Shown in pieces: positions 1 through 8,921 of a DNA stretch of 64,000 nt. Position 1 is the first letter of the stretch. Each line of letters begins with the position of its first letter. The stretch is from Acidimicrobiia bacterium. GTDB taxonomy: Bacteria; Actinomycetota; Acidimicrobiia; IMCC26256; PALSA-610. The notes under the pieces are model-generated. The model saw nothing but the letters and a program-made list of their open reading frames with translations, was not told the origin of the DNA and did not search any database. Made by a program: the position numbers and the translations under genes. The stretch spans positions 62,001-126,000 of the forward strand of contig DATBAK010000083.1 in NCBI GenBank assembly GCA_036271555.1, given 5' to 3'.

Positions 1-627
1 CTCTACAAGATCGGCGTGAAGCTCGACATGACCGGCGCGACCGCGGCCGACGCGCGCACCGAGGTGCTCGAGCACGAACGACCCGAGCGCAGAGCCGAGA
101 TGCCCGCGCCCGACCTCAGCGACCTCGAGCGCGCCGCGATCGAGATCGTGCAGCAGGATCTGCCCGACGATCCGCGACCGTTCGCGGTGATGGGTGCGAC
201 GCTCGGCATCGACGAGGACGCGATGCTCGCGCTGCTCGAGCGGTTCAAGGCGCGCAAGCTCATGCGCCGCTTCGCGGCGGTGATGAACCACCGCACCGCC
301 GGTTTCAAGGCGAACGCGATGGGCGTGTGGGCGGTGCCCGAAGCGCGACTCGAGGAGATCGGTCCGCAGATGGCGAGCTTCGCGGCGGTGAGCCACTGCT
401 ACCGCCGCCCGACCTACGAGGACTGGCCCTACACCGTCTTCACGATGGTCCACGGCCAGAGCGCGCGCGACTGCGAGGCGACGATCGAGGCGATCCGCGA
501 CGACACCGGCATCGCCGAGTACGCGCTGCTGTGGTCGATCAAGGAGTACAAGAAGGTGCGGTTGCGCTACTACACGCCCGAGTGGCAGGCGTGGAGCGAC
601 CGGCACCTCACGCCCGCGTCCGCCTGA
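1..627 (+). CDS. Siroheme decarboxylase-like protein (AhbA/AhbB, Lrp/AsnC family), 5'-partial
   Basis: The reading frame is open from the first base, so the start lies upstream of the window. The visible 208 residues begin with a segment (LYKIGVKLDMTG) that looks like the end of a preceding AsnC-type ligand domain. A charged linker follows, then a complete AhbB/NirD-like unit with an HTH region and the motif SHCYRRPTYEDWPY. Members of this family decarboxylate siroheme to 12,18-didecarboxysiroheme, toward heme or heme d1. The layout suggests a fused AhbA-AhbB protein, but the first half cannot be seen. An ordinary Lrp/AsnC regulator is the alternative, and the HxYRR-type motif argues against it. 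The 3' end overlaps the convergent SDR gene by 20 bp. Confidence 0.72.
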   Translation, partial: LYKIGVKLDMTGATAADARTEVLEHERPERRAEMPAPDLSDLERAAIEIVQQDLPDDPRPFAVMGATLGIDEDAMLALLERFKARKLMRRFAAVMNHRTAGFKANAMGVWAVPEARLEEIGPQMASFAAVSHCYRRPTYEDWPYTVFTMVHGQSARDCEATIEAIRDDTGIAEYALLWSIKEYKKVRLRYYTPEWQAWSDRHLTPASA

Positions 628-1663
628 CGTGCACGCGCCGCGCGACTCGCGTGGCACCGATACCGGCACCTACGGTGCCGACGAGTGCCGCGGTTGCAAA
701 CGCGACGCGCTTCGGCGTGACGGCCGGCGCGGCGAGCCGCGGTGACGTGAGGATCGCCGACTCGTTCGTGTGCTCCGGTCGCCAGCCCGCGGCGCGCATG
801 CGGTCGTTCGCGACGACCCACGAGTGACGGAGATACGGCAACAGCTCGGGTGACGCCTCACCCAGCCCGCTCGACGAGAGCGCGCGCAGGACGCGGCGCG
901 CGAGGTCGTCGGGCAGCGCGGGCGCGCCCGCACCGACGAGGCCTCGCACCGAGTCGGCAGAGAGCCAGCCGTCGGCCGCGACGTTGCACGCGCCGTCGAC
1001 CTCGCCGCGCACCGCGAGCGCGAGCGCGCTCGCGACATCGTCGACGTGCACGACCTGGATCTGGCGGTCGACACCGCGCACCGAGACGGGAGGGCGCCCG
1101 AGCGCGGCGCGGGCGAAGACACCGTGCGCGCCGGGACCGACGACCGGGGCGAGCCGCAGCGTCGTCGCGCGCGCTCCCGGATGTTCCTCGCACCAGCGCG
1201 CGACGCGGCGCTCGTTCTCCGCGTCGTGGAGCGCGGGCAGGAAGCCGGGGTTCGGCCGCAGGGGCGCCGCCTCGGTGATGGGCACCGGATTGTTCGGCCA
1301 CGCGCCGTACACCGCGGCGCTCGACGTCTGCACGAAGCGGCGCACCCCGACGGTTCCCGCCGCCGCGAGCACGCGCCGCGTGCCGTCGAGGTCGACGTGC
1401 CGCAGCAGGGCACGGTCGGACGTGCTCTCGACGACGCCCGCGAGGTGCACGACCGTGTCGACGCCGTCGAGCAGCGGCGCGAGGTCGTGTGACGCGATGT
1501 CGACGCGATGGAACTCGAAGCCGCGGATCCGGCGCGCCGGCTCGCGTACGTCGAGACCGACGACACGCGTCACGTCGTGCATCGCGTCGATCTGCAGCAA
1601 CAGCCGTTGCGCGAGCAGACCGGCGACGCCGGTGACGGCGATTGCGGCGGGGGGCACGTCCAT
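608..1663 (-). CDS. NAD(P)-binding SDR-family epimerase-like protein lacking the YxxxK motif
   Basis: This 351-residue extended-SDR protein has a degenerate N-terminal glycine motif (TGVAGLLAQ), VVHLAG after the third strand and TSSAAVYG at the usual active-site Ser position. Where extended SDRs carry Tyr-x-x-x-Lys, this protein reads LHDAENERR, so the catalytic pair appears absent. The C-terminus has a hydrophobic stretch followed by Arg-rich residues, possibly a membrane anchor. I chose the ATG at 1663 because an upstream ATG at 1690 would overlap the divergent gene, and the Rossmann strand starts right after 1663. The protein is probably a non-classical SDR that binds nucleotide in a structural or redox-sensing role, which is inference. 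Confidence 0.75.
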   Translation of the reverse strand: MDVPPAAIAVTGVAGLLAQRLLLQIDAMHDVTRVVGLDVREPARRIRGFEFHRVDIASHDLAPLLDGVDTVVHLAGVVESTSDRALLRHVDLDGTRRVLAAAGTVGVRRFVQTSSAAVYGAWPNNPVPITEAAPLRPNPGFLPALHDAENERRVARWCEEHPGARATTLRLAPVVGPGAHGVFARAALGRPPVSVRGVDRQIQVVHVDDVASALALAVRGEVDGACNVAADGWLSADSVRGLVGAGAPALPDDLARRVLRALSSSGLGEASPELLPYLRHSWVVANDRMRAAGWRPEHTNESAILTSPRLAAPAVTPKRVAFATAALVGTVGAGIGATRVARRVHVRRTRA

Positions 1664-1674
1664 AGACTGATCGG
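1663..1674 (+). promoter_or_regulatory. Leaderless -10 element of the DUF2342 gene
   Basis: TAGACT at 1663-1668 lies six bases before the GTG at 1675. No Shine-Dalgarno sequence precedes that GTG. The hexamer overlaps the start codon of the divergent SDR gene, so transcription of the two genes may interfere. Confidence 0.5.
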
Positions 1675-2913
1675 GTGAGCGACGATCCACAAATGGGCCC
1701 CGCGGGGTGGCCGTTCGGGCCCGGTTTCGACTTCAACGAGCTCATGCGCATGCTCCAGACGCCCGGTCCCGTGAACTGGGAGCTGGCCCGGCGCGTCGCC
1801 GCGGAGACGAGCACGACCGACCGCGAGACGCACCAACCGATGATCGAAGCACCCGTCGACGCGTCCGAGCGCGCGCAGATCCTCGACCTCGTGCGCGCCG
1901 CGCAGACGCACGTCGCCGGCGCGACCGCGTTGAGCCACGCGCTCACGCTGCCCGCCGATGTCGTCGACCGCACCGGTTGGGCGCACCGCACGCTCGACGG
2001 ACTGCGCCCGGTGCTCGTCGCGCTCGCGGAGGCGGTCAGTCCCGACGTCGAGGATCTGCAGATCTCACCCGACGATCCCGAGATCGCGAACAACCCGTTC
2101 GGACTCGGTCCCGACATGCTCTCGGGGATGATGTCGGCGCTGTCGCCGGTGCTGCTCGGCTGGCTCGCAGGCTCGCTCTCGGGATTCCTCGCGCAGTTCG
2201 CGCTCGGGCAGTACGACCTGCCGCTGCCGCTCGAAGGCGAGCCCGCGCTCGCGTTCGTCGGATCGAACGTCGACGCGTTCGGAAACGACTGGTCGCTCGA
2301 CACCACCGACCTCCGTTTCGCGCTCGCGCTCCGCGAGGTCGTGCACGGCGCGCAGCGATCGGTGCCGTGGGTCCGGGATCGGCTCGTGCGACTCTCGAGC
2401 GCGTACGTCCGCGGCTACGAGCTGCGCCCCGAAGCGCTCGAGCAGCAGTTCGAAGCGCTCACGAACTTCGACCCGTCGACGTTCGATCCGACGAACCCCG
2501 GCGCGTTCGCCGACATCGAGCTCCCCGATCCCGGTGCGTTGCTCGACGCGATGCAGACGCCCGCGCAACGACCGGTGCTCGAAGAGCTCCAGCGGTTCTC
2601 CTCGGTGCTCGAGGGCTACGCCGACACCGTCGTCGACGCGGTCGGCGAGCCGCTCGTGCCGTCGCTGCGGCAGATCGAGGAGGCGCTGCGGCGTCATCGC
2701 GTCGACCGCGGTCGCGCCGCCGAGTTCGTCGATCGGATGCTCGGCCTCGAGCTCGGGCGCGAGCACTACGAGCAGGGCCACGCGTTCTGCCTGGGTGTCG
2801 TCGAGCGCGGTGGTCAGGAAGCGCTCGACCGGCTGTGGGAGTCGGAGGCCATGGTGCCCACTCCCAACGAGATCACCGCCCCCGGCCTCTGGCTCGCGCG
2901 CATCGAGCTGTAG
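1675..2913 (+). CDS. DUF2342-family zinc-metalloprotease-like protein with degenerate HExxH
   Basis: This 412-residue protein has the order typical of DUF2342 (the 'zinc-dependent metalloprotease / F420-associated' family of actinobacteria). It has a Met-rich N-terminus, a central hydrophobic LGWLAGSLSGFLAQ segment, the block around the catalytic helix followed by VPWVRDRL, and a C-terminal HYEQGHAFC...LPT/TPNE...PGLW block. In the catalytic helix the sequence is Arg220-Glu-Val-Val-His224 where family members have HExxH, so the first zinc-binding His is missing. The protein is therefore probably inactive or repurposed. The GTG start follows a -10 hexamer directly, consistent with a leaderless mRNA. 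It is convergent with the Eis-like gene. Confidence 0.8.
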   Translation: MSDDPQMGPAGWPFGPGFDFNELMRMLQTPGPVNWELARRVAAETSTTDRETHQPMIEAPVDASERAQILDLVRAAQTHVAGATALSHALTLPADVVDRTGWAHRTLDGLRPVLVALAEAVSPDVEDLQISPDDPEIANNPFGLGPDMLSGMMSALSPVLLGWLAGSLSGFLAQFALGQYDLPLPLEGEPALAFVGSNVDAFGNDWSLDTTDLRFALALREVVHGAQRSVPWVRDRLVRLSSAYVRGYELRPEALEQQFEALTNFDPSTFDPTNPGAFADIELPDPGALLDAMQTPAQRPVLEELQRFSSVLEGYADTVVDAVGEPLVPSLRQIEEALRRHRVDRGRAAEFVDRMLGLELGREHYEQGHAFCLGVVERGGQEALDRLWESEAMVPTPNEITAPGLWLARIEL

Positions 2914-2975
2914 GGCGACGCGACGACGCGCTCGTCACACGCTGCCGAAGCCGCGAGCGGAGCGAGCGAGAGAGC

Positions 2976-4187
2976 TCAGAACCACGTAGGGCTGGCGGGC
3001 GCGGGATAGGACGCGAGCATCGCGTCGACGCGCGCGACGGCGCCCGGCGTGTGCTCGACGATGCGACCCGCCGCCGCGTGGAGCTCGGCGCGGGTGCCGC
3101 CGAGATAGATCGAGCCGAGGGTCGCGATCCCGAGCTCGAGATCCGCGTCGGCCGTCGTCGCCCGGCAGGTCGCGCCCTCGGGACCACCGTCGAGCTCGAC
3201 GCGCGTCGTTCGGTCGTCGTGGCGAACTGCGAGCACGAGCGTGTCGGAGGTCGTGTACCGGCGAGCTTCGAGCGCGCGCTCGACGTCGAGGATCTTCAAC
3301 CAGAGGTGGTCGAACAACGCGTGGATCCGAAGCTTGCGGGAGTCGGCGAGGAGGAAGCGCAGCGGTTCGTCGATCGGGAACCGCGCGCCGGAGATCGTCT
3401 CGATGAGGTCGACCGAGCAGGCGAAGTCCCACAGCGCGGCGCGCGCCGACGGCGTGGTCGTGATCAGGTCGACGACGTGGAGCGTCGTGTGGTGGGTGCC
3501 GTGCTCGAAGTCACCCGACACCTCGTACGCGAGGAAGCCGTCGTCGACGCCGTCGCGATCCTCGTGCACGACGAAGAAGCTCGCCTTGTCGGCCGGCAGG
3601 AACTGCGCGAACGACTCCTCCCACCACGGCTCGGGACGCGACACCATGCCCGCGCGTTGCGTGCACGCGCGCGCGTACACGAGCGGGAAGCGCTGCAGCG
3701 CGTCGTCGCGGTCGACGTACCGAACCCGCCCCTGGTCGAGCGGTGCGGTCGCGAGCGCGGCGTGGGCGCGCGCGACGGAGAAGTTCATGCGCCAGGTGGC
3801 GATGCCGTAGCCGAAGCGCTCGTAGATACCGGCTTCCGACGCGGTGAGGATCGAGATCGCCTCACCGTGCTCGATCGCGTCCGCGTCGAGCGCAGCCATC
3901 ATCTTGCGCAATGCGCCCCGGCGGCGGAACGTCGGCGCGACCGAGATCCAGCTCACGCCCGCGGCGGGCACGATCACCCCGCCCGGCAGCGTCAGCTCGA
4001 ACGAGTAGTTGCGGCCCGACGCGACGATCTCACCGTCGGCGACCGCGACGCGCGATCGGTCGAGCTCCGAGCTCGCGAAGCCGAGGGGCGTGTCCGGCGG
4101 GAGCGGCGGCTGACTGAACGCCATCGCGCCGACGCGCACGACCGCATCGAGCTCGCTTTCCTCGAAGGGCCGGAGCTCGAGGTCCAT
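2976..4187 (-). CDS. Eis-like GNAT N-acetyltransferase
   Basis: At 403 residues this matches the Eis family in length and layout. An N-terminal GNAT domain carries the acetyl-CoA loop RRRGALR (about residues 88-94). A second, degenerate GNAT domain and a C-terminal sterol-carrier-like domain follow. Tyr122 (GIYERFGYG) sits where Eis has its catalytic Tyr126. The protein ends in Phe, matching the Eis C-terminal carboxylate that acts in catalysis. Eis enzymes acetylate amines, including aminoglycosides and protein lysines; the substrate here is unknown. The ATG is preceded at six bases by CAGACT (4194-4199 on the complement), a likely leaderless start. Confidence 0.85.
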   Translation of the reverse strand: MDLELRPFEESELDAVVRVGAMAFSQPPLPPDTPLGFASSELDRSRVAVADGEIVASGRNYSFELTLPGGVIVPAAGVSWISVAPTFRRRGALRKMMAALDADAIEHGEAISILTASEAGIYERFGYGIATWRMNFSVARAHAALATAPLDQGRVRYVDRDDALQRFPLVYARACTQRAGMVSRPEPWWEESFAQFLPADKASFFVVHEDRDGVDDGFLAYEVSGDFEHGTHHTTLHVVDLITTTPSARAALWDFACSVDLIETISGARFPIDEPLRFLLADSRKLRIHALFDHLWLKILDVERALEARRYTTSDTLVLAVRHDDRTTRVELDGGPEGATCRATTADADLELGIATLGSIYLGGTRAELHAAAGRIVEHTPGAVARVDAMLASYPAPASPTWF

Positions 4188-4240
4188 CGGGGCAGTCTGC
4201 CGGGCCCGCCCGTCGCGCCGGTCCGAATTTCGGCGGCCGC

Positions 4241-5677
4241 CTACCCGCCGGCCGGAAAGGCGTCGGGCGGATCGTCGCGGCGAGCGCGGCTCGCGCGCGC
4301 CCGCCGATCACGGACGCGCGCACCGAGGTGGCGGCGCACCGCGCGCGCGGGCACCGCGAGGAGGTCGACGGGTTCCGAGGCCTCGTGCAGCCGGCCACTC
4401 CGCGCGAGCGACACCGCGCGCCGCGCGGTACCGAAGTACGAGAGGCCGGCGAACAGCAACACGAGCGCAAGCAGGAACAGCCCGCCGCGCTCGCGACCGG
4501 GAAACAACACCGCGAGCAGACCACCGAGCACCCACACGAGCTGGAACCGCGTCTCGAAGCGCGCGAACGCGCGGCCGCGCGCGGCGTCCGGCGCGTCGCG
4601 CTGGACGAGGCTGTCGAACACGAGTCGTCCGCACGCGGCGCCCGACGCGATCGAGAACGCGGCGATGCACAACGACACACGGCCCGCGCCGCGCGCCGCG
4701 AACACCAGCAGTACCCCGGGGATGAGCAACGATCCGCTGAGGATCCACTCCTCGCGGATCTTGCGTCTGAGAAACGGCGCAAGGATGACGCCGATGCCGT
4801 TGCCGCTCGCGCTCATCGACAGCACGAGCCCGTACACCCACGCGGCCTCGTGCTGCTTCTTCAACAAGAGCGCGACGAAGAACGTCATGAATCCGACCGC
4901 GCCGCGCAGCAGACCCATCGCGGTGCCCGCGACGACGATCGTCGCCGCCTGCAGCTCGCTGCGCTGCTCCGTCGTCTCCGGCGCCGCGACGTGAGGCGCG
5001 CGCTGGATACGGAACGCGGCGAACGTCGCCGCGATGAACACGAGCGCGCCGACGCGCAGCACCCATGAGCCGCCGACCGTCTTCAAGAATGCGGCCGCGA
5101 TCGACCCGCTGAGGATGCCCGCGAGCACGGAGATCAATTGGAGGCGCGAGTTGGCGCGGACGAGCTCGGCGTCGTCGGTGACGACGGTCGGCACCAACGA
5201 GCTCTTGGCGATGTTCTGGCCCTTCGACAGCACCAGCGAGCCGAACGCGAGCGGGTAGAGCGCCAGTCCTTTGATGTTGTTCGCCATGAAGACGCACAGC
5301 ACCGCGCGGCCGACGCACGCGAGCACGAACATCATGCGCCGGCCGCCACGCGAGCGATCGAGGAGTGGGCCGAGGATCGGCGCGACGACAGAGAACGGCG
5401 CCATCGTCAGCACCAGGTAGAGGATGACCTTCCCGCGCGCCGCGCTCGCGGCGACGTTGAAGAAGATCGAGTCTGCGAGCGCGACCGTGACAAACAGGTC
5501 GCCACTCACCGCGAGCGCGTACGCGATCGCGAGCTTCGAGAACGGCGAGGCGGAGCTCTCGATCTTCGTACGCACGTCCGTCCGGCACACGGTAGCGGTC
5601 AGGTGTCGGGGATTGCTCACGAGGCGCAGGCGCGACGGCGACCCGAACGAGTTGGTGACGTCGCCACCTGTCGGCAA
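4241..5677 (-). CDS. Major facilitator superfamily transporter
   Basis: This polytopic membrane protein of up to 478 residues has about twelve hydrophobic segments. An MFS-type loop after TM2 reads GPLLDRSRGGRR. It resembles the actinobacterial MFS group that has a conserved SKGQNIAKSSLVPT stretch in TM4. The first roughly 35 residues are polar and may not be translated; a GTG at 5575, just before the first membrane segment, is an alternative start. No clear ribosome-binding site decides between them. The C-terminus is Arg-rich. The substrate cannot be read from the sequence. The gene is divergent from ppk1 across a 230-bp gap. Confidence 0.8.
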   Translation of the reverse strand: MPTGGDVTNSFGSPSRLRLVSNPRHLTATVCRTDVRTKIESSASPFSKLAIAYALAVSGDLFVTVALADSIFFNVAASAARGKVILYLVLTMAPFSVVAPILGPLLDRSRGGRRMMFVLACVGRAVLCVFMANNIKGLALYPLAFGSLVLSKGQNIAKSSLVPTVVTDDAELVRANSRLQLISVLAGILSGSIAAAFLKTVGGSWVLRVGALVFIAATFAAFRIQRAPHVAAPETTEQRSELQAATIVVAGTAMGLLRGAVGFMTFFVALLLKKQHEAAWVYGLVLSMSASGNGIGVILAPFLRRKIREEWILSGSLLIPGVLLVFAARGAGRVSLCIAAFSIASGAACGRLVFDSLVQRDAPDAARGRAFARFETRFQLVWVLGGLLAVLFPGRERGGLFLLALVLLFAGLSYFGTARRAVSLARSGRLHEASEPVDLLAVPARAVRRHLGARVRDRRARASRARRDDPPDAFPAGG

Positions 5678-5893
5678 CGCGTTCGCAAGGTGACGGCCAC
5701 GTCACTCACTTACCGTGATTCGTGCAGCAAAGAGCTGCCCGGCCCCCCTCAGCCGGAGCCCGGTCCCACCCACCGGGCGCACCCGGCGCCGACGAGTCGT
5801 CACGGCCCGGCGCCAACCACCTGCGGCGGCCGCCCGTCCCGCCTCCCACGGGAACCGGGCGGCCGACCAGGTGGCAAATCGAGCCCCCTCTTC

Positions 5894-5907
5894 TACGATG
5901 ACGTGAG
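5894..5907 (+). promoter_or_regulatory. Leaderless promoter of ppk1
   Basis: TACGAT at 5894-5899 ends eight bases before the ATG of ppk1 with no ribosome-binding site, so transcription probably starts at or next to the start codon. I see no convincing -35. The rest of 5678-5893 is GC-rich and holds no other feature I can support. Confidence 0.5.
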
Positions 5908-8022
5908 ATGAGCCTGACGGACGCGGTGGTCGGAGAGCCCGTCGAGCCCGATGCCCGCTATGTGAACCGCGAGCTTTCGTGGCTCGACTTCAACGCACGC
6001 GTGCTCGCGCTCGCCGAGGACCGCGCGCTGCCGCTGCTCGAGCGCACGAAGTTCCTGGCGATCTTCTCGCAGAACCTCGACGAGTTCTTCCAGGTGCGCG
6101 TGTCGGCGCTCAAGGAGCAGATCGAGAGCGGCCTGCGCATCACCGCGCCGGACGGGCTCGATCAGGTCGCGCAGCTGAAGGCGATCCGGAACAGCGTCGA
6201 CGAGCTCGTCACCCGCCAGGCCGCGCTGTTCACGAAGGAGATCGCGCCCGCGCTCGAGCACGCGGGCATCCGCTTCGTGAGCTGGGACGATCTCGACTCG
6301 TCCGATCGCCAGCAGCTGAGCAAGGTGTTCGACGACCGCATCTTCCCGGTGCTCACCCCGCTCGCAGTCGACCCCGCGCATCCGTTCCCGTACATCTCGA
6401 ACCTCTCGTTGAACCTTGCGATCAGCGTGCGCGATCCCGCGTTCGGCGAAGATCTCTTCGCGCGCGTGAAGGTGCCGCCGTTGCTGCCGCGCTTCATCGC
6501 GCTCCCCGACGGCGAGCGCTTCGTGCCGCTCGAGCAGGTGATCGCGGCGCACCTCGACGCGCTGTTCCCCGGCATGCAGGTGCTCGGCCACGCCGTGTTC
6601 CGCGTGACGCGCGACGCCGACTTCGAGCTCTCCGACGAGTCCGAAGATCTGTTGAGCGCGATCGAGGTCGTGCTGCAACAGCGCACGCGCTTCGGCCGGT
6701 CGGTGCGGCTCGAGGTCGACACGTCGATGACGGTCGAAGTGCTCGACCTGCTCTGCCGCGAGCTCGAGCTCGGTCCCGACGCGGTGAGCGTCCTCGACGC
6801 GCCGCTCGACCTCGGCGGGCTCTGGGCCCTGTTCGACCTCCCGCGCGACGACCTGAAGTACCCGCCGTGGCGCGGCGTCGTCCCACCCGGGCTCGAGGGC
6901 GACGACATCTTCGCCGACATCCGCGCCGGCGACGTGCTCGTGCACCTGCCGTACGAGTCGTTCGCGGCGAGTGTCGAGGCGTTCGTCGCGGCCGCCGCGC
7001 GCGACCCGAAGGTGCTCGCGATCAAGCAGACGCTGTATCGCGCGGGCGGCGACGAAGCCGGCATCGTCGCGTCGCTCGCGAAAGCCGCGCGCCAGGGCAA
7101 GCAGGTCGTGACGCTCGTCGAGCTCAAGGCGCGCTTCGACGAGCAGGCGAACATCGAGCGGGCCCGCAGCCTCGAGCAGGCGGGCGTGCACGTCGTGTAC
7201 GGGCTCGTCGGGCTGAAGACGCACTGCAAGGTGCTGCTCGTCGTGCGCCAGGAGGCCGACGGCATCCGCCGTTACTGCCACATCGGTACGGGCAACTACA
7301 ACCCGAAGACGGCGACGTTGTACGAGGACCTCGGCGTCTTCTCCGCCGATCCCGCGCTCGGCGCCGACCTCTCCGAGCTCTTCAACTACCTCACCGGCTA
7401 CGGGCGACCGCGCGCGCTGCGCCGGCTGATCGTCGCGCCGTCGTCGTTGCGCCCCGAGGTGATGCGCCGCATCGAGGAGCAGGGTCGCGCCGGCGGTCGT
7501 ATCACGATGAAGATGAACGCGCTCGTCGACCCGGAGCTCATCGACGCGCTCTACGACGCCGCGCAGCACGGTGCCCAGATCGATCTGCTCGTCCGCGGCA
7601 TCTGCTGCCTGCGGCCCGGTGTGCCGGGGCTGTCGGAGCGCATTCGCGTGCGCTCGATCGTCGGGCGCTTCCTCGAGCACTCGCGCATCTTCCGCTTCGG
7701 CGGCGTCGACGGCCCCGCGGAGTACCTCATCGGGTCGGCCGACCTGATGCCGCGAAACCTCGATCGCCGCATCGAGGCGCTGCTCACCGTCACCGGGCCC
7801 GAGTTGCAGGCGCGGCTCGACGAGATCCTCGAGGTCGGCATGACCGACGACGTCGGCGCGTGGGAGCTCCTCGCCGACGGCACCTGGCGCACGGTGCGTA
7901 CCGAGCACGGCATCGACCTGCAACGGCGGCTCCAAGAGCTCGCGCTCGCGCGCGTGCAGGCGCGCGCGGCGGAACGAGCGTCGTCGGCAAAGGACTCGCG
8001 CGCCGCCGCCGACGACACGTGA
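5908..8022 (+). CDS. ppk1: Polyphosphate kinase 1
   Basis: Ppk1 reversibly polymerises the gamma-phosphate of ATP into inorganic polyphosphate. All four domains are present in 704 residues. The N-domain starts with YVNRELSWLDFNARVL, and the head domain follows. Two PLD-like C domains carry the conserved histidines His439 (KTHCK) and His458 (CHIGTGNYN), which flank the phospho-acceptor site. The length is normal for the family. The stop overlaps the GTG of the CHAD gene (GTGA), beginning a run of four overlapping genes. Together with the Pst/SenX3-RegX3 locus 6 kb away, this makes the region rich in phosphate metabolism. Confidence 0.97.
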   Translation: MSLTDAVVGEPVEPDARYVNRELSWLDFNARVLALAEDRALPLLERTKFLAIFSQNLDEFFQVRVSALKEQIESGLRITAPDGLDQVAQLKAIRNSVDELVTRQAALFTKEIAPALEHAGIRFVSWDDLDSSDRQQLSKVFDDRIFPVLTPLAVDPAHPFPYISNLSLNLAISVRDPAFGEDLFARVKVPPLLPRFIALPDGERFVPLEQVIAAHLDALFPGMQVLGHAVFRVTRDADFELSDESEDLLSAIEVVLQQRTRFGRSVRLEVDTSMTVEVLDLLCRELELGPDAVSVLDAPLDLGGLWALFDLPRDDLKYPPWRGVVPPGLEGDDIFADIRAGDVLVHLPYESFAASVEAFVAAAARDPKVLAIKQTLYRAGGDEAGIVASLAKAARQGKQVVTLVELKARFDEQANIERARSLEQAGVHVVYGLVGLKTHCKVLLVVRQEADGIRRYCHIGTGNYNPKTATLYEDLGVFSADPALGADLSELFNYLTGYGRPRALRRLIVAPSSLRPEVMRRIEEQGRAGGRITMKMNALVDPELIDALYDAAQHGAQIDLLVRGICCLRPGVPGLSERIRVRSIVGRFLEHSRIFRFGGVDGPAEYLIGSADLMPRNLDRRIEALLTVTGPELQARLDEILEVGMTDDVGAWELLADGTWRTVRTEHGIDLQRRLQELALARVQARAAERASSAKDSRAAADDT

Positions 8023-8921
8023 GCGGAAGCGCCGTCGCGGTCTCGGCCGTCCGCGACGCGCTCGACCGCGCGGTGCAGCGTCTCCTCGCCGCCGATCCCG
8101 TCGCCCGCATCGGCGACGACCCCGAAGGTGTGCATCAGGCGCGCGTCGCGACGCGCCGGCTGCGGTCGGATCTGCTCACGTTCGCACCGCTGCTCGATCC
8201 CGAGTGGGTCGAGTCGTTGCGCGCAGAGGCGAAGTGGTTGGGCACGGAGCTCGGCACGGTGCGCGAGTCGGAAGTGCTGCTCGGACACTTGCGAACGCGG
8301 TCGCGCGCGCTGCCGAGCGACGCCGAGCGCGCGGTGTGCAACCTCGTCGAGCACGCGGCCGGTGACCGCGAGGCCGCGTACGCGCGCGTCGTCGGGATCA
8401 TGCGCAGCACCCGATATCTCGAGCTCGTCGACCGATTGGTGCAGGGCGCGATCGCGCCTCGCGTGCAGCCCGAGGCCTTCAGGGCGGGTCGGCCCGAGCT
8501 CGCGCGCCTGGCGCGCCGACCGTGGAAGAAGCTCGAGCGCGACCACGGGCGGCTCGGATCGAACCCACCCGACGAGGTCCTGCATGCGCTCCGGATCCGC
8601 GCCAAGCGCGCCCGGTACGCGGTCGAAGCGGTCGCCGACTTCTTCGACTCCGACGCACCGCACGAGCTCGCCGCCGCGCTCACGAACCTGCAGGACGTGC
8701 TCGGCGCGCATCAGGACGCCGTGGTCGCGCAAACCTGGCTGCACGACGAGCTCGCGCGCGAGCACGCCGCGCGTCGCAACGGCGACCGCCCCGGCCCCGC
8801 GCAGACGTTCGCCGCGGGCATGCTCGCCGGCCTGCTGCGCATCGACGCGCTGGCGGCGCTCGAGGAGCTGCCCGAGGCGTGGCGCCGGACCGACCGAAGC
8901 CGCCTGACCTCGTGGATGTAA
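8019..8921 (+). CDS. CHAD-domain protein
   Basis: This 300-residue helical protein has the CHAD signature: GVHQARVATRRLRSDL near residue 35, and HALRIRAKRARYAVE in the second half. The conserved His/Arg/Lys residues line a basic channel. CHAD domains bind polyphosphate and localise to polyphosphate granules, which fits its place directly after ppk1. The GTG start overlaps the ppk1 stop by four bases (GTGA), implying translational coupling. No CYTH triphosphatase domain is fused, so this is the stand-alone type. A granule-associated or polyphosphate-handling role is inferred from family and neighbours. Confidence 0.92.
   Translation: MSGSAVAVSAVRDALDRAVQRLLAADPVARIGDDPEGVHQARVATRRLRSDLLTFAPLLDPEWVESLRAEAKWLGTELGTVRESEVLLGHLRTRSRALPSDAERAVCNLVEHAAGDREAAYARVVGIMRSTRYLELVDRLVQGAIAPRVQPEAFRAGRPELARLARRPWKKLERDHGRLGSNPPDEVLHALRIRAKRARYAVEAVADFFDSDAPHELAAALTNLQDVLGAHQDAVVAQTWLHDELAREHAARRNGDRPGPAQTFAAGMLAGLLRIDALAALEELPEAWRRTDRSRLTSWM

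Noticed and set aside
1707-4994. A 1095-codon open frame on the plus strand
   Set aside because: It lies across the DUF2342, Eis-like and MFS genes in other frames and is dominated by Arg and Ala; no motif is present.
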